Positions 7,429 to 16,028 of a DNA stretch of 64,000 bases are shown piece by piece. How positions within the stretch are numbered: position 1 is the first letter of the stretch; every line of letters begins with the position of its first letter. A program made the translations under genes and the position numbers. The stretch comes from CADEED01 sp036677145. Lineage in GTDB: Bacteria > Pseudomonadota > Gammaproteobacteria > Steroidobacterales > Steroidobacteraceae. The DNA is taken from NCBI GenBank assembly GCA_036677145.1, contig JAKFFF010000037.1, positions 1-64,000 of the forward strand. Direction: 5' to 3'. The notes beneath the pieces were generated by a model. It worked only from the letters and a program-made list of their open reading frames with translations. It had not been told where the DNA came from and ran no database searches.

Positions 7429-9525
7429 ATGCGTATTCTTTTTTTCCTCGCGGTACTGCTGCCGCTCTCAGCATACGGGGCCGATGAGGACGCATCCGCT
7501 CCCGGCACGCCGCAGGACACAGGACCGAATGACGTCGTCGTCACGGGCATGCGCGACCCGCGTTCGGCGTCACGCACGCCCGCGAGCGTCGCCCGCATCG
7601 ATGCGGAGCAAATCAGCGATTTCGCGCCCAAACATCAGGCCGACGTGTTGAATTCCAGTCCCGGCGTCTACGTCCAGCGCGGCAGCGGCTCCGAGAGTCT
7701 GGGCGCCATCCGCTCCCCCGTGCTGACGGGCGCGGGCGCCTGCGGCGCTTTCCTGATGGCCGAAGACAGTCTGCCGATCCGCCCGGTGGGCTTCTGCAAT
7801 CTCAACGAGATGTTCGAGCTCAATTACGAACAGGCGTCGGTGATCGAAGTGTTGCGCGGCCCCGGTTCCGCCTTGTATGGCGCGAGCGCGGTGCATGGCA
7901 TCGTCAACGTGATCACGCCCGGCGTGGCCGCGTTGCCCGCGCTGTCGCTCGGCGCCGGAATCGGCGCGGACTCTTTCCGGCGCATCGATTTCTCCGCCAG
8001 CACGGATGACGCGCCCGGCAAGGGATTCGGCGCCTACGGCGCATACACGCGCGCGCCCGGCTGGCGTGATTCCTCGGGAGTAGATGAAGCCAAGCTCAAT
8101 CTGCTCGCTGACGCAGAACTAGGGCGGGGACATCTGCGCGTGCGCGCGGCGGGCACGGTGCTCAACCAGGAAACCGCCGGCTTCATCCAGGGCTACGAGA
8201 GTTACCGCGACGCGGACATCGCGCGTTCGAATCCCAACCCGGAGGCCTATCGCGACGCCTCGAGCGCACGCGTCGCCGTGCACTGGGATACCGACGATCT
8301 CACCGTGGCCGCGCTGTACCGCCGTTCGCGCATGGATTTCATCCAGCATTTCCTCATCGGCAAACCGTTCGAACACAACGCGCAGACGAGTTACCTGCTG
8401 AGTGGCACGGCGAACTTTCCGTTCGAGAGACTCGTCGCGCGAATTTCGCTCGACGCCGAATCCGCCTCTTCGGAGCTGACCGAATTCCAGCCGGGCCCCG
8501 CCACTGATGGCGCGCCCGCGGCGAACGCGATCCGACCCGCGGGCCTGCACTACGACTACCGGGTCGACTCGTGGACGCTGGGCGCGACGGCCTCGCTCGA
8601 ATACCGGTTCTCGGACCGGTTCACGGCCACCGCCGCGCTGCGCGCCGACCGGACTAACTACGACTACGACAATCGCATGATCGACGGCAACACGGCCGCG
8701 AACGGCGTGCCCTGCCCCGGCGCCGGTTGTCTGTATTCGCGTCCGGCCGATCGCGACGACGAGTTCGACAATCTCGCGCCGCGCGTCACGTTCGCCTGGC
8801 AACAGGATGAGCGGAACCTCGTCTATCTCAACGGCTCGACCGGTTTCCGGCCACCGGAGATGACCGAGTTGTATCGCCTGCAGCGCCAGCAGTCCGAGGC
8901 CGACCTCGACAGCGAACAGCTCGAATCGCTGGAACTCGGCTGGAAATTCCGCGGCGCGGGGATGTCGCTCGACCTCGCGTTATTCACGATGAACAAGGAA
9001 AACGTGATCCTGCGCGAAACCAACGGCTACAACGTGAGCAATGGTTCGACGCGGCATCAGGGCCTGGAGTATCAAATCGAATTGCGGCCCATGGTCGGCG
9101 ACCGGCGGTTGCGCGCAACTCTCGCCGGCACGTTCGCGCGCCATGAATACACCTTCTCGCGCGCCGTCGAAGGCGGCGAGACGATCGTCGCGGGTAACGA
9201 CGTCGACACCGCCCCACGCAACATTCATTCGTTGAATCTCGAATTGCCGCTGGACCACGCAGGCGAATGGACCCTGGGGCTCACGACCGCGTATGTCGGC
9301 CCTTATTATCTCGATGCCGCGAACACCGCCCGTTATTCGGGACACGACGTCACCAACCTGCGGGTTTCGTGGAACGCGCCGGGTGATTTCCGTTTCGCGT
9401 TGCACGTCGACAATCTTTTCGACCAGGCGTACGCCGATCGCGCGGATTACGCCTTCGGCAATTACCGCTATTTTCCGGCGCGCGGGCGCGCGCTGTTCCT
9501 GTCCGCCGATTTCAGCCATCACTGA
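7429..9525 (+). CDS. TonB-dependent outer-membrane receptor
   Basis: This 698-residue protein has a signal peptide (1-18), a TonB-box-like DVVVTG (residues 35-40), a plug domain containing the family motif EVLRGPGSALYGASAVHGIVNVIT, and a beta-barrel with an N-terminal GFRPPEMTELY-type segment and a final aromatic stretch. Two short Cys-containing loops (GACGAF and VGFCN) in the plug are notable. It would import a scarce ligand across the outer membrane using TonB energy; the ligand cannot be told. The TPR gene begins 15 bases after its end. A GATAAT at 7412-7417 would place transcription start almost at the ATG, so that promoter guess is weak. Confidence 0.92.
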   Translation: MRILFFLAVLLPLSAYGADEDASAPGTPQDTGPNDVVVTGMRDPRSASRTPASVARIDAEQISDFAPKHQADVLNSSPGVYVQRGSGSESLGAIRSPVLTGAGACGAFLMAEDSLPIRPVGFCNLNEMFELNYEQASVIEVLRGPGSALYGASAVHGIVNVITPGVAALPALSLGAGIGADSFRRIDFSASTDDAPGKGFGAYGAYTRAPGWRDSSGVDEAKLNLLADAELGRGHLRVRAAGTVLNQETAGFIQGYESYRDADIARSNPNPEAYRDASSARVAVHWDTDDLTVAALYRRSRMDFIQHFLIGKPFEHNAQTSYLLSGTANFPFERLVARISLDAESASSELTEFQPGPATDGAPAANAIRPAGLHYDYRVDSWTLGATASLEYRFSDRFTATAALRADRTNYDYDNRMIDGNTAANGVPCPGAGCLYSRPADRDDEFDNLAPRVTFAWQQDERNLVYLNGSTGFRPPEMTELYRLQRQQSEADLDSEQLESLELGWKFRGAGMSLDLALFTMNKENVILRETNGYNVSNGSTRHQGLEYQIELRPMVGDRRLRATLAGTFARHEYTFSRAVEGGETIVAGNDVDTAPRNIHSLNLELPLDHAGEWTLGLTTAYVGPYYLDAANTARYSGHDVTNLRVSWNAPGDFRFALHVDNLFDQAYADRADYAFGNYRYFPARGRALFLSADFSHH

Positions 9526-9540
9526 CGGAGCGTTGCCACG

Positions 9541-10299
9541 ATGGTATTCGCGATCTACATCCTTTCCGGACTGCTGTCGCTGGCGATGATCGTCCATTGC
9601 ATCAAGACCGGCGGCAACACGATCTGGGTCTACGTGCTCGTGATGCTCATGATGTCGGTGCCATTCGTCGGCGCGCTGCTGTACGCCGGCGTCGAGATCC
9701 TGCCTGGCCTGCTGCGCTCGCGCACCAGCCGCCGCGCGTTGCGCGGCATCCGCACGACGCTCGATCCGGAGGGCGAGTTGCGGCGTCTCGAAGGCGAGAT
9801 GAAAGTCGCGGGCAATGTCGCCGCGCGGCAGCGCTACGCCGACGAACTTGTGCGGCTCGGGCGGGCGGCGGAAGCCCTGCCTATCTATCAGAGCAGTCTG
9901 ACAGGCCTGTTCGCCGACGATCCCAAGCTGCTGTTAGGTTATGCGCGCGCCCGGTTCGCCGCGGGTGATGCGGCGGGAGCGCGCGAGACGCTCGATGAGC
10001 TGATCCGGAAGAACCCGGATTTCAAGTCACCCGACGGACACCTGCTGTATGCGCGGTCGCTCGAAGCCGAGGGGAACCCGGAAAAGGCCCTGGCCGAATA
10101 CGCGACGCTGGCCGAGTACTACCCGGGCGCCGAGGCGGGCGTGCGTTACGCGAAGCTGCTCAAACAGGCGGGGCAGCGGCCAGAAGCCGTGCGCGTACTC
10201 GAGAATCTGCGGGAGCGCGCCAAATTCGCGCCTGCGCACTATCGCAAGGCGCAGAGGGAATGGCTGGATGAGGCTGAAAAGGAACTGCGGGGCAGCTGA
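9541..10299 (+). CDS. Membrane-anchored tetratricopeptide-repeat protein
   Basis: This 252-residue protein begins with two hydrophobic segments (about 4-22 and 28-52) resembling a phospholipase D-nuclease N-terminal hairpin. The rest is helical, with TPR-like repeats such as RYADELVRLGRAAEALPIYQ, LLYARSLEAEGNPEKALAEY and VRYAKLLKQAGQRPEAVRVL. It is probably anchored in the inner membrane with the repeats in the cytoplasm, acting as a scaffold. It lies 15 bases after the TonB receptor and is probably co-transcribed with it. A hairpin overlaps its stop codon. Confidence 0.8.
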   Translation: MVFAIYILSGLLSLAMIVHCIKTGGNTIWVYVLVMLMMSVPFVGALLYAGVEILPGLLRSRTSRRALRGIRTTLDPEGELRRLEGEMKVAGNVAARQRYADELVRLGRAAEALPIYQSSLTGLFADDPKLLLGYARARFAAGDAAGARETLDELIRKNPDFKSPDGHLLYARSLEAEGNPEKALAEYATLAEYYPGAEAGVRYAKLLKQAGQRPEAVRVLENLRERAKFAPAHYRKAQREWLDEAEKELRGS

Positions 10300-10321
10300 A
10301 GCGGATAGCGCCAGCTGCCCC
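10289..10321. terminator. Hairpin between convergent genes
   Basis: Perfect 9-base arms GGGGCAGCT (10289-10297) and AGCTGCCCC (10313-10321) flank a 15-base loop. The left arm includes the first base of the TPR gene's stop codon. The convergent mini-protein gene ends at 10332. There is no run of T on either side, so it may be a Rho-assisted or bidirectional 3'-end structure and not a classical terminator. Confidence 0.5.
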
Positions 10322-10331
10322 GGATGGATTC

Positions 10332-10526
10332 TTACTTCCTGCGGTTGATGGAACGGAACGAGACGCCTTCCATCATGGCCTTGTAACGCACCGCACCCGG
10401 CGAGCGACCGAGCTTCTGCGCCGCGATGCGCGCCGACACGCGCGCCTTGGCGAACTGGCGCAGCTTCTTCATGTCTCCCTCCGACCATTCGCGCATGTGA
10501 CGAGCACCTTGTTTCCTGGCTGCCAT
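10332..10526 (-). CDS. Myb/SANT-like mini DNA-binding protein (paralogue 1)
   Basis: This 64-residue, very basic protein has one helix-turn-helix-like domain: a Trp near the front (REWSEGDMKKL), then FAKARVSARIAAQKLGRSPGAVRYKAMMEG. The second half, in which an Ala-Ala-Lys-Leu-Gly-Arg turn leads into a recognition-type helix, resembles Myb/SANT or GcrA-like domains. The ATG at 10526 is preferred over a start 17 residues earlier because the paralogue at 20108-20344 aligns from there. It is monocistronic, with about 130 bases of upstream sequence. DNA binding is inferred from sequence character; the target is unknown. Confidence 0.75.
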   Translation of the reverse strand: MAARKQGARHMREWSEGDMKKLRQFAKARVSARIAAQKLGRSPGAVRYKAMMEGVSFRSINRRK

Positions 10527-10658
10527 TCGGAGTCCTCTCGAATCGTTGGTGGGATTTTGCAGCCCGTAGTCTAACAAACAATTCCCGGGTTTGAGCCAAA
10601 CGTCGCCGGATGCCGACAGCTACACGCGGCGTGTGCCTATCAAACTCGCGTCGGCCCA

Positions 10659-11489
10659 TCAAATCAGCTTGATTGCCTTAGGGTCGAAGTTAGGCGCCGG
10701 AAAACGCAGCGGAAGTTGTTCGAACTCGTAAAGCAGGATCTGCGACACGGCAAAGTCGCGGAACCATTTGCGATTCGCGGGAACCACATACCAGGGGGCG
10801 TGTTCGGTCGAACAACGCGCGAACATCGCCTCGAAGGCGCGTGTGTAGGCGGGCCACTGCTGCCGCTTCTCGAGGTCGCCGGTGTCGAATTTCCAGTTCT
10901 TGCGCCGGTCCGCGAGGCGTTCGGCGAAGCGGTGCCGCTGTTCCTCCTTGCTGACCTGCAGGAAAATTTTTACAACCCGCGTGCCACAGGCGTCCAGCAG
11001 GCGCTCGAATTCGTTGATTTGTTCGTAGCGCCGGCTCCACACATCCTCGGGCACGAGATCGTTGACGCGCACGACCAGCACATCCTCGTAATGCGAGCGG
11101 TTGAACACCGCGATCTCGCCGCGTGGCGGCGCGGCCTGGTGGATGCGCCACAAGTAGTCATGCCGCAGCTCGTGCGCGGTCGGCGCCTTGAAAGCCGTGA
11201 CGGTGCAGCCCTGCGGATTGAAGGCGCTGAACACGCGGCGGATCGTGCTGTCCTTGCCGCCGCCGTCGATCGCCTGCAGGCACACCAGCATGGCGAAGCG
11301 GCCGTCCGCGAACATTTTGTATTGCAGCTCCTCGAGCTTCGCGCGGTTCTCGGCGGTCACCGCGACCGCCTTGTCCTTTTCCCAACCGAAACAACGGTCC
11401 GCGTCCTCATCGCGCAGTTTCAGGCGCGAACCGGGTGCGATGCGCAGCTTGTCGGGGATATCGCGGCGCGGCAGTGTCCTCTGACTCAT
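10659..11489 (-). CDS. PPK2-family polyphosphate:nucleotide phosphotransferase
   Basis: This 276-residue enzyme belongs to the PPK2 family, which moves phosphate between polyphosphate and nucleoside mono- or diphosphates. Walker A is GGGKDS (76-81), preceded by the strand LVCLQAID; the Walker B region is EIAVFNRSHYEDVLVVRV (about 124-141); and the lid helix contains RLADRRKNWKF (about 210-220). Length and motifs fit the single-domain group related to class III enzymes that use AMP and ADP. The residue choice alone does not settle AMP versus ADP preference. It follows the agmatine deiminase gene after 10 bases, so the two are probably co-transcribed. Confidence 0.9.
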   Translation of the reverse strand: MSQRTLPRRDIPDKLRIAPGSRLKLRDEDADRCFGWEKDKAVAVTAENRAKLEELQYKMFADGRFAMLVCLQAIDGGGKDSTIRRVFSAFNPQGCTVTAFKAPTAHELRHDYLWRIHQAAPPRGEIAVFNRSHYEDVLVVRVNDLVPEDVWSRRYEQINEFERLLDACGTRVVKIFLQVSKEEQRHRFAERLADRRKNWKFDTGDLEKRQQWPAYTRAFEAMFARCSTEHAPWYVVPANRKWFRDFAVSQILLYEFEQLPLRFPAPNFDPKAIKLI

Positions 11490-11499
11490 TTGGGCGGGC

Positions 11500-12591
11500 T
11501 CATCGGGGCACCTGCTGGGTGATGCAGTGAATGTTGCCGCCGCCTAACAGGATCTCGCGCGCGGGCACGCCGACGACCTTGCGGCCCGGGAATGCGCGTC
11601 TGAGCTGCGCCGCGGCCGCCCCATCGGTTCCCGCGTCGAGCAAGGGCATCACGATGCCCTTGTTTGCGATGTAGAAATTGACGTAGCTGGCGGCCAGGCG
11701 CGCGCCGGCGAGGCGTTCCTGCGTGTGATCGCGCACCAGCACCCCGCCCGCCTCGTCCGCACTGCGTTCGAGTGGGCCGGGCATCGGCAGCTTGATCACC
11801 TTGATTTCGCGTTTGCGCGCGTCGCGGGCGGATTCCAGGCGTTCGAGCGCGTCAGCCGATACCGCGTATTGCGGATCTTCCTCGTCGTCCGTCCAGGTGA
11901 GCGCGACAACGCCGGGTTTCACGAAGCAGGCCAGGTTGTCGATATGACCGCTGGTCTCGTCGTCGATGACACCCGCGCCCAGCCAGATCACCTTGCGCAC
12001 GCCGAGATAATCCTTGAGGTATTGCTCGATCTCGATCCGCGAGAGCCCCGGGTTGCGGTTGGGATTCAGCAAACATTGTTCGGTGACCAGCGCGGTGCCC
12101 GCGCCGTCGACGTGAATCGCGCCGCCTTCGTTGACGAACGGCGCGCGATAGCGATCGCAGCCTTCGATCTCCAGGACCTTGCGCGCGACCAGGTCGTCCT
12201 GGTCCCAGGGAAAATACAGGCCGCCGGCGAGACCGCCCCAGGCGTTGAATTGCCAGTCGACGCCGCGCCGGACGCCCTGCGAGTTGGTTACGAAAGTGGG
12301 ACCCACATCGCGCATCCACGCATCGTCGTGCGAGATCTCGAGTACGCGCACCGCAGGCGCGATGTGCGCACGCGCGAATTCATAGTGATCGGCGGAGACG
12401 CCGACCGTCACCGGCTCGAAACGCGCGATCGCGGCCGCGACCTCGGCGAATGCCGCCTGGGCAGGCTGTGCCCCCGCCCGCCAGTTGTCCGGCCGCTCGG
12501 GCCAGAGCATCCAGCAGCCGGCGTGCGGCGCGTATTCCGCGGGCATCGAGAAACCATCCGCCGCGGGTGTGCTGTCGAGAGTTCGTGACAT
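11500..12591 (-). CDS. aguA: Agmatine deiminase family protein
   Basis: This 363-residue protein has the guanidino-group-modifying fold. Signature segments are MPAEYAPHAGCWMLWPERPDNW near the N-terminus, ISHDDAWMRDVGPTFV, VNEGGAIHVDG, GHIDNLACFV and the C-terminal nucleophile motif GGGNIHC with Cys356. It would hydrolyse agmatine to N-carbamoylputrescine and ammonia, feeding the putrescine pathway found elsewhere in the window. No N-carbamoylputrescine amidohydrolase is beside it; the nitrilase at 18085 looks like an omega-amidase instead. The ATG at 12591 is chosen over one 18 codons upstream because family members start just before the MPAEY motif. Confidence 0.88.
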   Translation of the reverse strand: MSRTLDSTPAADGFSMPAEYAPHAGCWMLWPERPDNWRAGAQPAQAAFAEVAAAIARFEPVTVGVSADHYEFARAHIAPAVRVLEISHDDAWMRDVGPTFVTNSQGVRRGVDWQFNAWGGLAGGLYFPWDQDDLVARKVLEIEGCDRYRAPFVNEGGAIHVDGAGTALVTEQCLLNPNRNPGLSRIEIEQYLKDYLGVRKVIWLGAGVIDDETSGHIDNLACFVKPGVVALTWTDDEEDPQYAVSADALERLESARDARKREIKVIKLPMPGPLERSADEAGGVLVRDHTQERLAGARLAASYVNFYIANKGIVMPLLDAGTDGAAAAQLRRAFPGRKVVGVPAREILLGGGNIHCITQQVPR

Positions 12592-12683
12592 GGTGGCGGG
12601 CATTGTAGCCAAGGAAACAGGCCATTCAGACGCCTGTGTTAGCATCGCGGCCCGTTTGATCCCTTCGAGAGATAGCTAAAACG

Positions 12684-13994
12684 ATGGCAACGCCCACGAG
12701 CCCCAAAGTCACGCCGCCCGCCGGCGGTGCGAAGATTTCCGTCCTGAACGGCAAACTTCAGGTTCCCGACCAGCCGATCATTCCTTTCATCATTGGTGAC
12801 GGCACGGGTCCGGACATCTGGCATGCCAGCGTCCGTGTCATGGACGCGGCCGTGCAGAAGGCCTACGGCGGCAAGAAGAAGATTCACTGGCTCGAGGTTT
12901 ACGCGGGCGAGAAGTCCTTCAACCTCTTCAAGAGCTGGCTGCCGGACGAGACCGTCGAGGCCTGCCGCGAATACCTCGTGTCCATCAAAGGTCCGCTGAC
13001 CACTCCCGTGGGCGGCGGCATCCGCTCGCTGAACGTGGCGCTGCGCCAGTTGTTAGACCTGTACGTCTGCCTGCGCCCGGTGCGCTGGTTCAAGGGCGTG
13101 CCCTCGCCCGTCAAGGCGCCCGAGAAGGTCGACATGGTCATCTTCCGCGAAAACACGGAAGACATTTACGCCGGCATCGAATTCGAACACGGCACCGAGG
13201 ACGCGAAGAAGTTCAAGGAGCTGTTCAAGCAGGCGTTCCCCAAGGCGTACGCCAAGATCCGTTTCCCCGACACGTCGGGCATCGGCTTCAAGCCCGTGTC
13301 GCAGGAAGGCACCGAGCGCCTGTTCAAGGCGGCGCTGGAATACGCGGCGACCAACAAGCGCCGCAGCGTCACGATCGTGCACAAGGGCAACATCCAGAAG
13401 TTCACCGAAGGCGCGTTCCGCAACTGGGCGTACGCGCTGGCGGAAACACCGGCGTTCGCCGACAAGTTCTACACCTGGGAACAGTGGGGCCGCACCAAGG
13501 CGGCCTCCGGCGAAAAGGCCGCGAACGACGAACAGGCCGCGGCTCTCAAGAGCGGGAAGATTCTCGTGAAGGATGCGATCGCCGACATCGCGCTCCAGCA
13601 GGTGCTGACGCGCCCCGATGAGTTCGACGTGATCGCCACGACGAACCTCAACGGCGACTATCTATCGGATGCGCTCGCGGCGCAGGTCGGCGGCATCGGC
13701 ATCGCGCCGGGCGCCAACATCAACTACGTGACCGGTCATGCGGTGTTCGAAGCGACCCACGGCACGGCGCCCAAGTACGCGGATCTCGACCAGGTGAACC
13801 CGGGTTCGGTGATCCTGTCGGGCGAGATGATGCTGCGTTACATGGGCTGGACCGAAGCGGCCGACGCCATCATTTCCGCGATGGACAAGACCATCGGCCA
13901 GAAGACCGTCACCTACGATTTCGCCCGCCTCATGGAAGGCGCGACGAAGGTGAAATGCTCCGAGTTCGGCGACGCCCTGATCCGCAACATGTGA
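12684..13994 (+). CDS. icd: NADP-dependent isocitrate dehydrogenase
   Basis: This 436-residue enzyme oxidises isocitrate to 2-oxoglutarate with NADP in the TCA cycle. It matches the E. coli Icd type: the substrate loop GGGIRSLNVALRQ has S115, N117 and R121, corresponding to E. coli S113 (the AceK phosphorylation site), N115 and R119. The NADP-specificity residues are also present, with KY in APKYADLD and Tyr and Arg in TVTYDFAR. The extra 20 N-terminal residues are Pro/Ala-rich and poorly conserved. It is divergent from the agmatine deiminase gene with 92 bases between them and ends 6 bases before a long inverted repeat. Confidence 0.97.
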   Translation: MATPTSPKVTPPAGGAKISVLNGKLQVPDQPIIPFIIGDGTGPDIWHASVRVMDAAVQKAYGGKKKIHWLEVYAGEKSFNLFKSWLPDETVEACREYLVSIKGPLTTPVGGGIRSLNVALRQLLDLYVCLRPVRWFKGVPSPVKAPEKVDMVIFRENTEDIYAGIEFEHGTEDAKKFKELFKQAFPKAYAKIRFPDTSGIGFKPVSQEGTERLFKAALEYAATNKRRSVTIVHKGNIQKFTEGAFRNWAYALAETPAFADKFYTWEQWGRTKAASGEKAANDEQAAALKSGKILVKDAIADIALQQVLTRPDEFDVIATTNLNGDYLSDALAAQVGGIGIAPGANINYVTGHAVFEATHGTAPKYADLDQVNPGSVILSGEMMLRYMGWTEAADAIISAMDKTIGQKTVTYDFARLMEGATKVKCSEFGDALIRNM

Positions 13995-14000
13995 GCCATG

Positions 14001-14080
14001 GTTGGTGCCGGGTGAGAAAAGACGGAGTTGGCTCCGTCCCGCCCGGCCACTAACTCAGTCTTTTCTCACCCGGCACCAAC
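14001..14080. repeat. Long inverted repeat between convergent genes, possible bidirectional terminator or REP element
   Basis: Arms 14001-14029 and 14052-14080 are complementary at 28 of 29 positions, with the outer 23 bases perfect (outer ends GTTGGTGCCGGG and CCCGGCACCAAC). The inner 22 bases contain the end of a small GGAG/CTCC stem. The element fills the space between the icd stop (13994) and the end of the S9 peptidase gene (14085). The arms contain AAAAGAC/GTCTTTT, giving a short T-run on both strands. It could terminate both transcripts. Its length and symmetry also resemble the palindromes spread by REP-associated (RAYT) transposases. Confidence 0.7.
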
Positions 14081-14084
14081 ATCT

Positions 14085-16007
14085 TCAGTTGTTGGCCTCG
14101 AGGAAGGCTTCGAGTTTGGTCAGCAGGATTTCGCGCCACTCGTAGCGCGACAACGAATGATTGCCGTCCTTGATGATCACGAGTTCGTGTGCCTTGCGCG
14201 CCCGCTCGAGCGCGCGCGCCATGCGCCGGCTGTGATCGACCATCACCTGGATATCGTCATCGCCGTGGATCAGCAGCACGGGCGCCGTGATCTTCTCGGG
14301 GCTGCGCAGCGGTGATCCGGCCTTGAGTTCATCGGTATCCGATCCGATGGCATATTCGGCGCGGAAGCGGCCGCCGTAGAAGCGCCGCACTTCCAGGGCC
14401 AGCGCACGCAGATCCGAGACTCCCGCGATGCTCACCACGCACCGGTAAAGATCCGGCTCACGCACGGCGCTCATGAGCGCGGCGTACCCGCCGTAACTCC
14501 AGCCGACGATGCACACGCGCGCCGGATCAGCGATGCCTTCGGCGATCGCCCACCGGGTCGCGGCGGTGATGTCGTCGACCATCACCGTGCCCCAGTTGCG
14601 CAGGCCCGCGTCGTACCACTCCTCGCCATAACCGGTCGAACCGCGGAAATTCACCTGCAACACCGCGTACCCGCGGCTCGCCATGAACTGCACCATCGGA
14701 TCGAAACCCCAGCTGTCGCGCGCATACGGCCCGCCGTGCGGGTAGACGACCATGGGCACCCGCCGGCCTTCCGAGCCGAGCGGCATCGTGAGATAGCCCG
14801 GCAGCAACTGGCCGTCGGGTCCCTTGACCTTGATCGCCTTCATCGGCGCGAGCGCCGCATTTTCCAGCGCGGGATTCGCGCTCCCGACCCGCCGCATCTT
14901 CTTCGCGGCAAGATCGAGCAGGTGGTATTCGGCCGGCCGCACGTCGGCATAAGACGCCACCAGCAGTATCTGGCCATCGCGCGATGCGTCGACGACGAAG
15001 TTGTCGGCGTTCGGCAGGATCCCGTCGATGCCGCCATGTATGGCCGCGGCCTCATCGTCGAACAGCATGCGGTGCACGCGGTCGGTCTCGTACGTGAACC
15101 CGACGATGCGCCGATCGGTGGGCCAGTAGATAGGCTCGCCGACATCGACCTCATTGTGCGCGAACAGCAATTGCCGGTCGGCTTTCTCCGAGAGATCCAT
15201 CTCGAATATCGCGCCGCGGCCGTTGTGCACCGCCCCCACCAGCAACGTTCCGGGTGTTGGTCCGAAGCCGATGACGTCGAAATCGTTCTCGCCGAGCTCC
15301 CACTTGGCGAGTGTGCGCCAGGGCGCATCCGCCGAATCGCGCGTCACGAATTGCGATCTGCGCTCGTCGTAGCCGGCACCGAAACGCACCACGCCGTTGC
15401 GATCCGTACTCCAGCGCATGATCGGCGAGCGCGCCCGCTGCACGATGTTCATGCGCCCGGTGTAAACATCGAGCGACCACACATCCGGAAACGGCCCCTC
15501 GGTCTCGCCATTGAGCTGGATGAGCACGCGCTTCGGATCGCCGATCTGCCAATCGAAGATGCGGTCCTGGAATTGTGAGGAGCCCTGCGCGCCGTTCTGC
15601 ACGAGAACCACGGGCTTTTCCTTGCCGCTCACGTCGATCGACACGAGCCGCGAGATGGCATACGGCTGGCCGCGCTGAAACTGCGTGCCGGAGAACCCGC
15701 ACAACAGCCGGTCATCGGCCTTGAAGCTGCACCAGCTGGCCTGGAAAGTGCCGACCGTCGCCTGCATGAGCGCGCGGCGCTCTTTCTTTTCGAGGTCGAG
15801 AAGGACCACCAGCCGCTTGTCATTCACCCGCGACACGAACGCGAGCTTGTGACCGTCGGGTGAAAGGGCCGGAAAGCTGAATTCGGTGTCGGCCGCGAAC
15901 TGCTCGATGGTCGGGACCGCGGAATCGGCCGCCGCGTAGGCATTCACGGACAGCAACAGGTCACCCGCCACGGCTAGCGCCACGGCGAATCGACTGGCTG
16001 GACTCAT
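14085..16007 (-). CDS. S9-family serine peptidase (prolyl oligopeptidase / acylaminoacyl-peptidase type)
   Basis: This 640-residue exported protein has a signal peptide (about 1-26), an N-terminal seven-bladed propeller-type region with TolB-like repeats (for example FPALSPDGHKLAFVSR), and a C-terminal alpha/beta-hydrolase domain from about residue 370. The catalytic triad is intact: S504 in GWSYGG, Asp near 585 in HGDDDIQV, and H617 in GNHS. Such enzymes cleave short peptides and probably act in the periplasm. It is convergent with icd and stands 21 bases downstream of an HDOD gene on the same strand. A second, more distant S9 gene is at 43323-45362. Confidence 0.93.
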   Translation of the reverse strand: MSPASRFAVALAVAGDLLLSVNAYAAADSAVPTIEQFAADTEFSFPALSPDGHKLAFVSRVNDKRLVVLLDLEKKERRALMQATVGTFQASWCSFKADDRLLCGFSGTQFQRGQPYAISRLVSIDVSGKEKPVVLVQNGAQGSSQFQDRIFDWQIGDPKRVLIQLNGETEGPFPDVWSLDVYTGRMNIVQRARSPIMRWSTDRNGVVRFGAGYDERRSQFVTRDSADAPWRTLAKWELGENDFDVIGFGPTPGTLLVGAVHNGRGAIFEMDLSEKADRQLLFAHNEVDVGEPIYWPTDRRIVGFTYETDRVHRMLFDDEAAAIHGGIDGILPNADNFVVDASRDGQILLVASYADVRPAEYHLLDLAAKKMRRVGSANPALENAALAPMKAIKVKGPDGQLLPGYLTMPLGSEGRRVPMVVYPHGGPYARDSWGFDPMVQFMASRGYAVLQVNFRGSTGYGEEWYDAGLRNWGTVMVDDITAATRWAIAEGIADPARVCIVGWSYGGYAALMSAVREPDLYRCVVSIAGVSDLRALALEVRRFYGGRFRAEYAIGSDTDELKAGSPLRSPEKITAPVLLIHGDDDIQVMVDHSRRMARALERARKAHELVIIKDGNHSLSRYEWREILLTKLEAFLEANN

Positions 16008-16028
16008 GAATCCTCCGGGGCGATCAAA

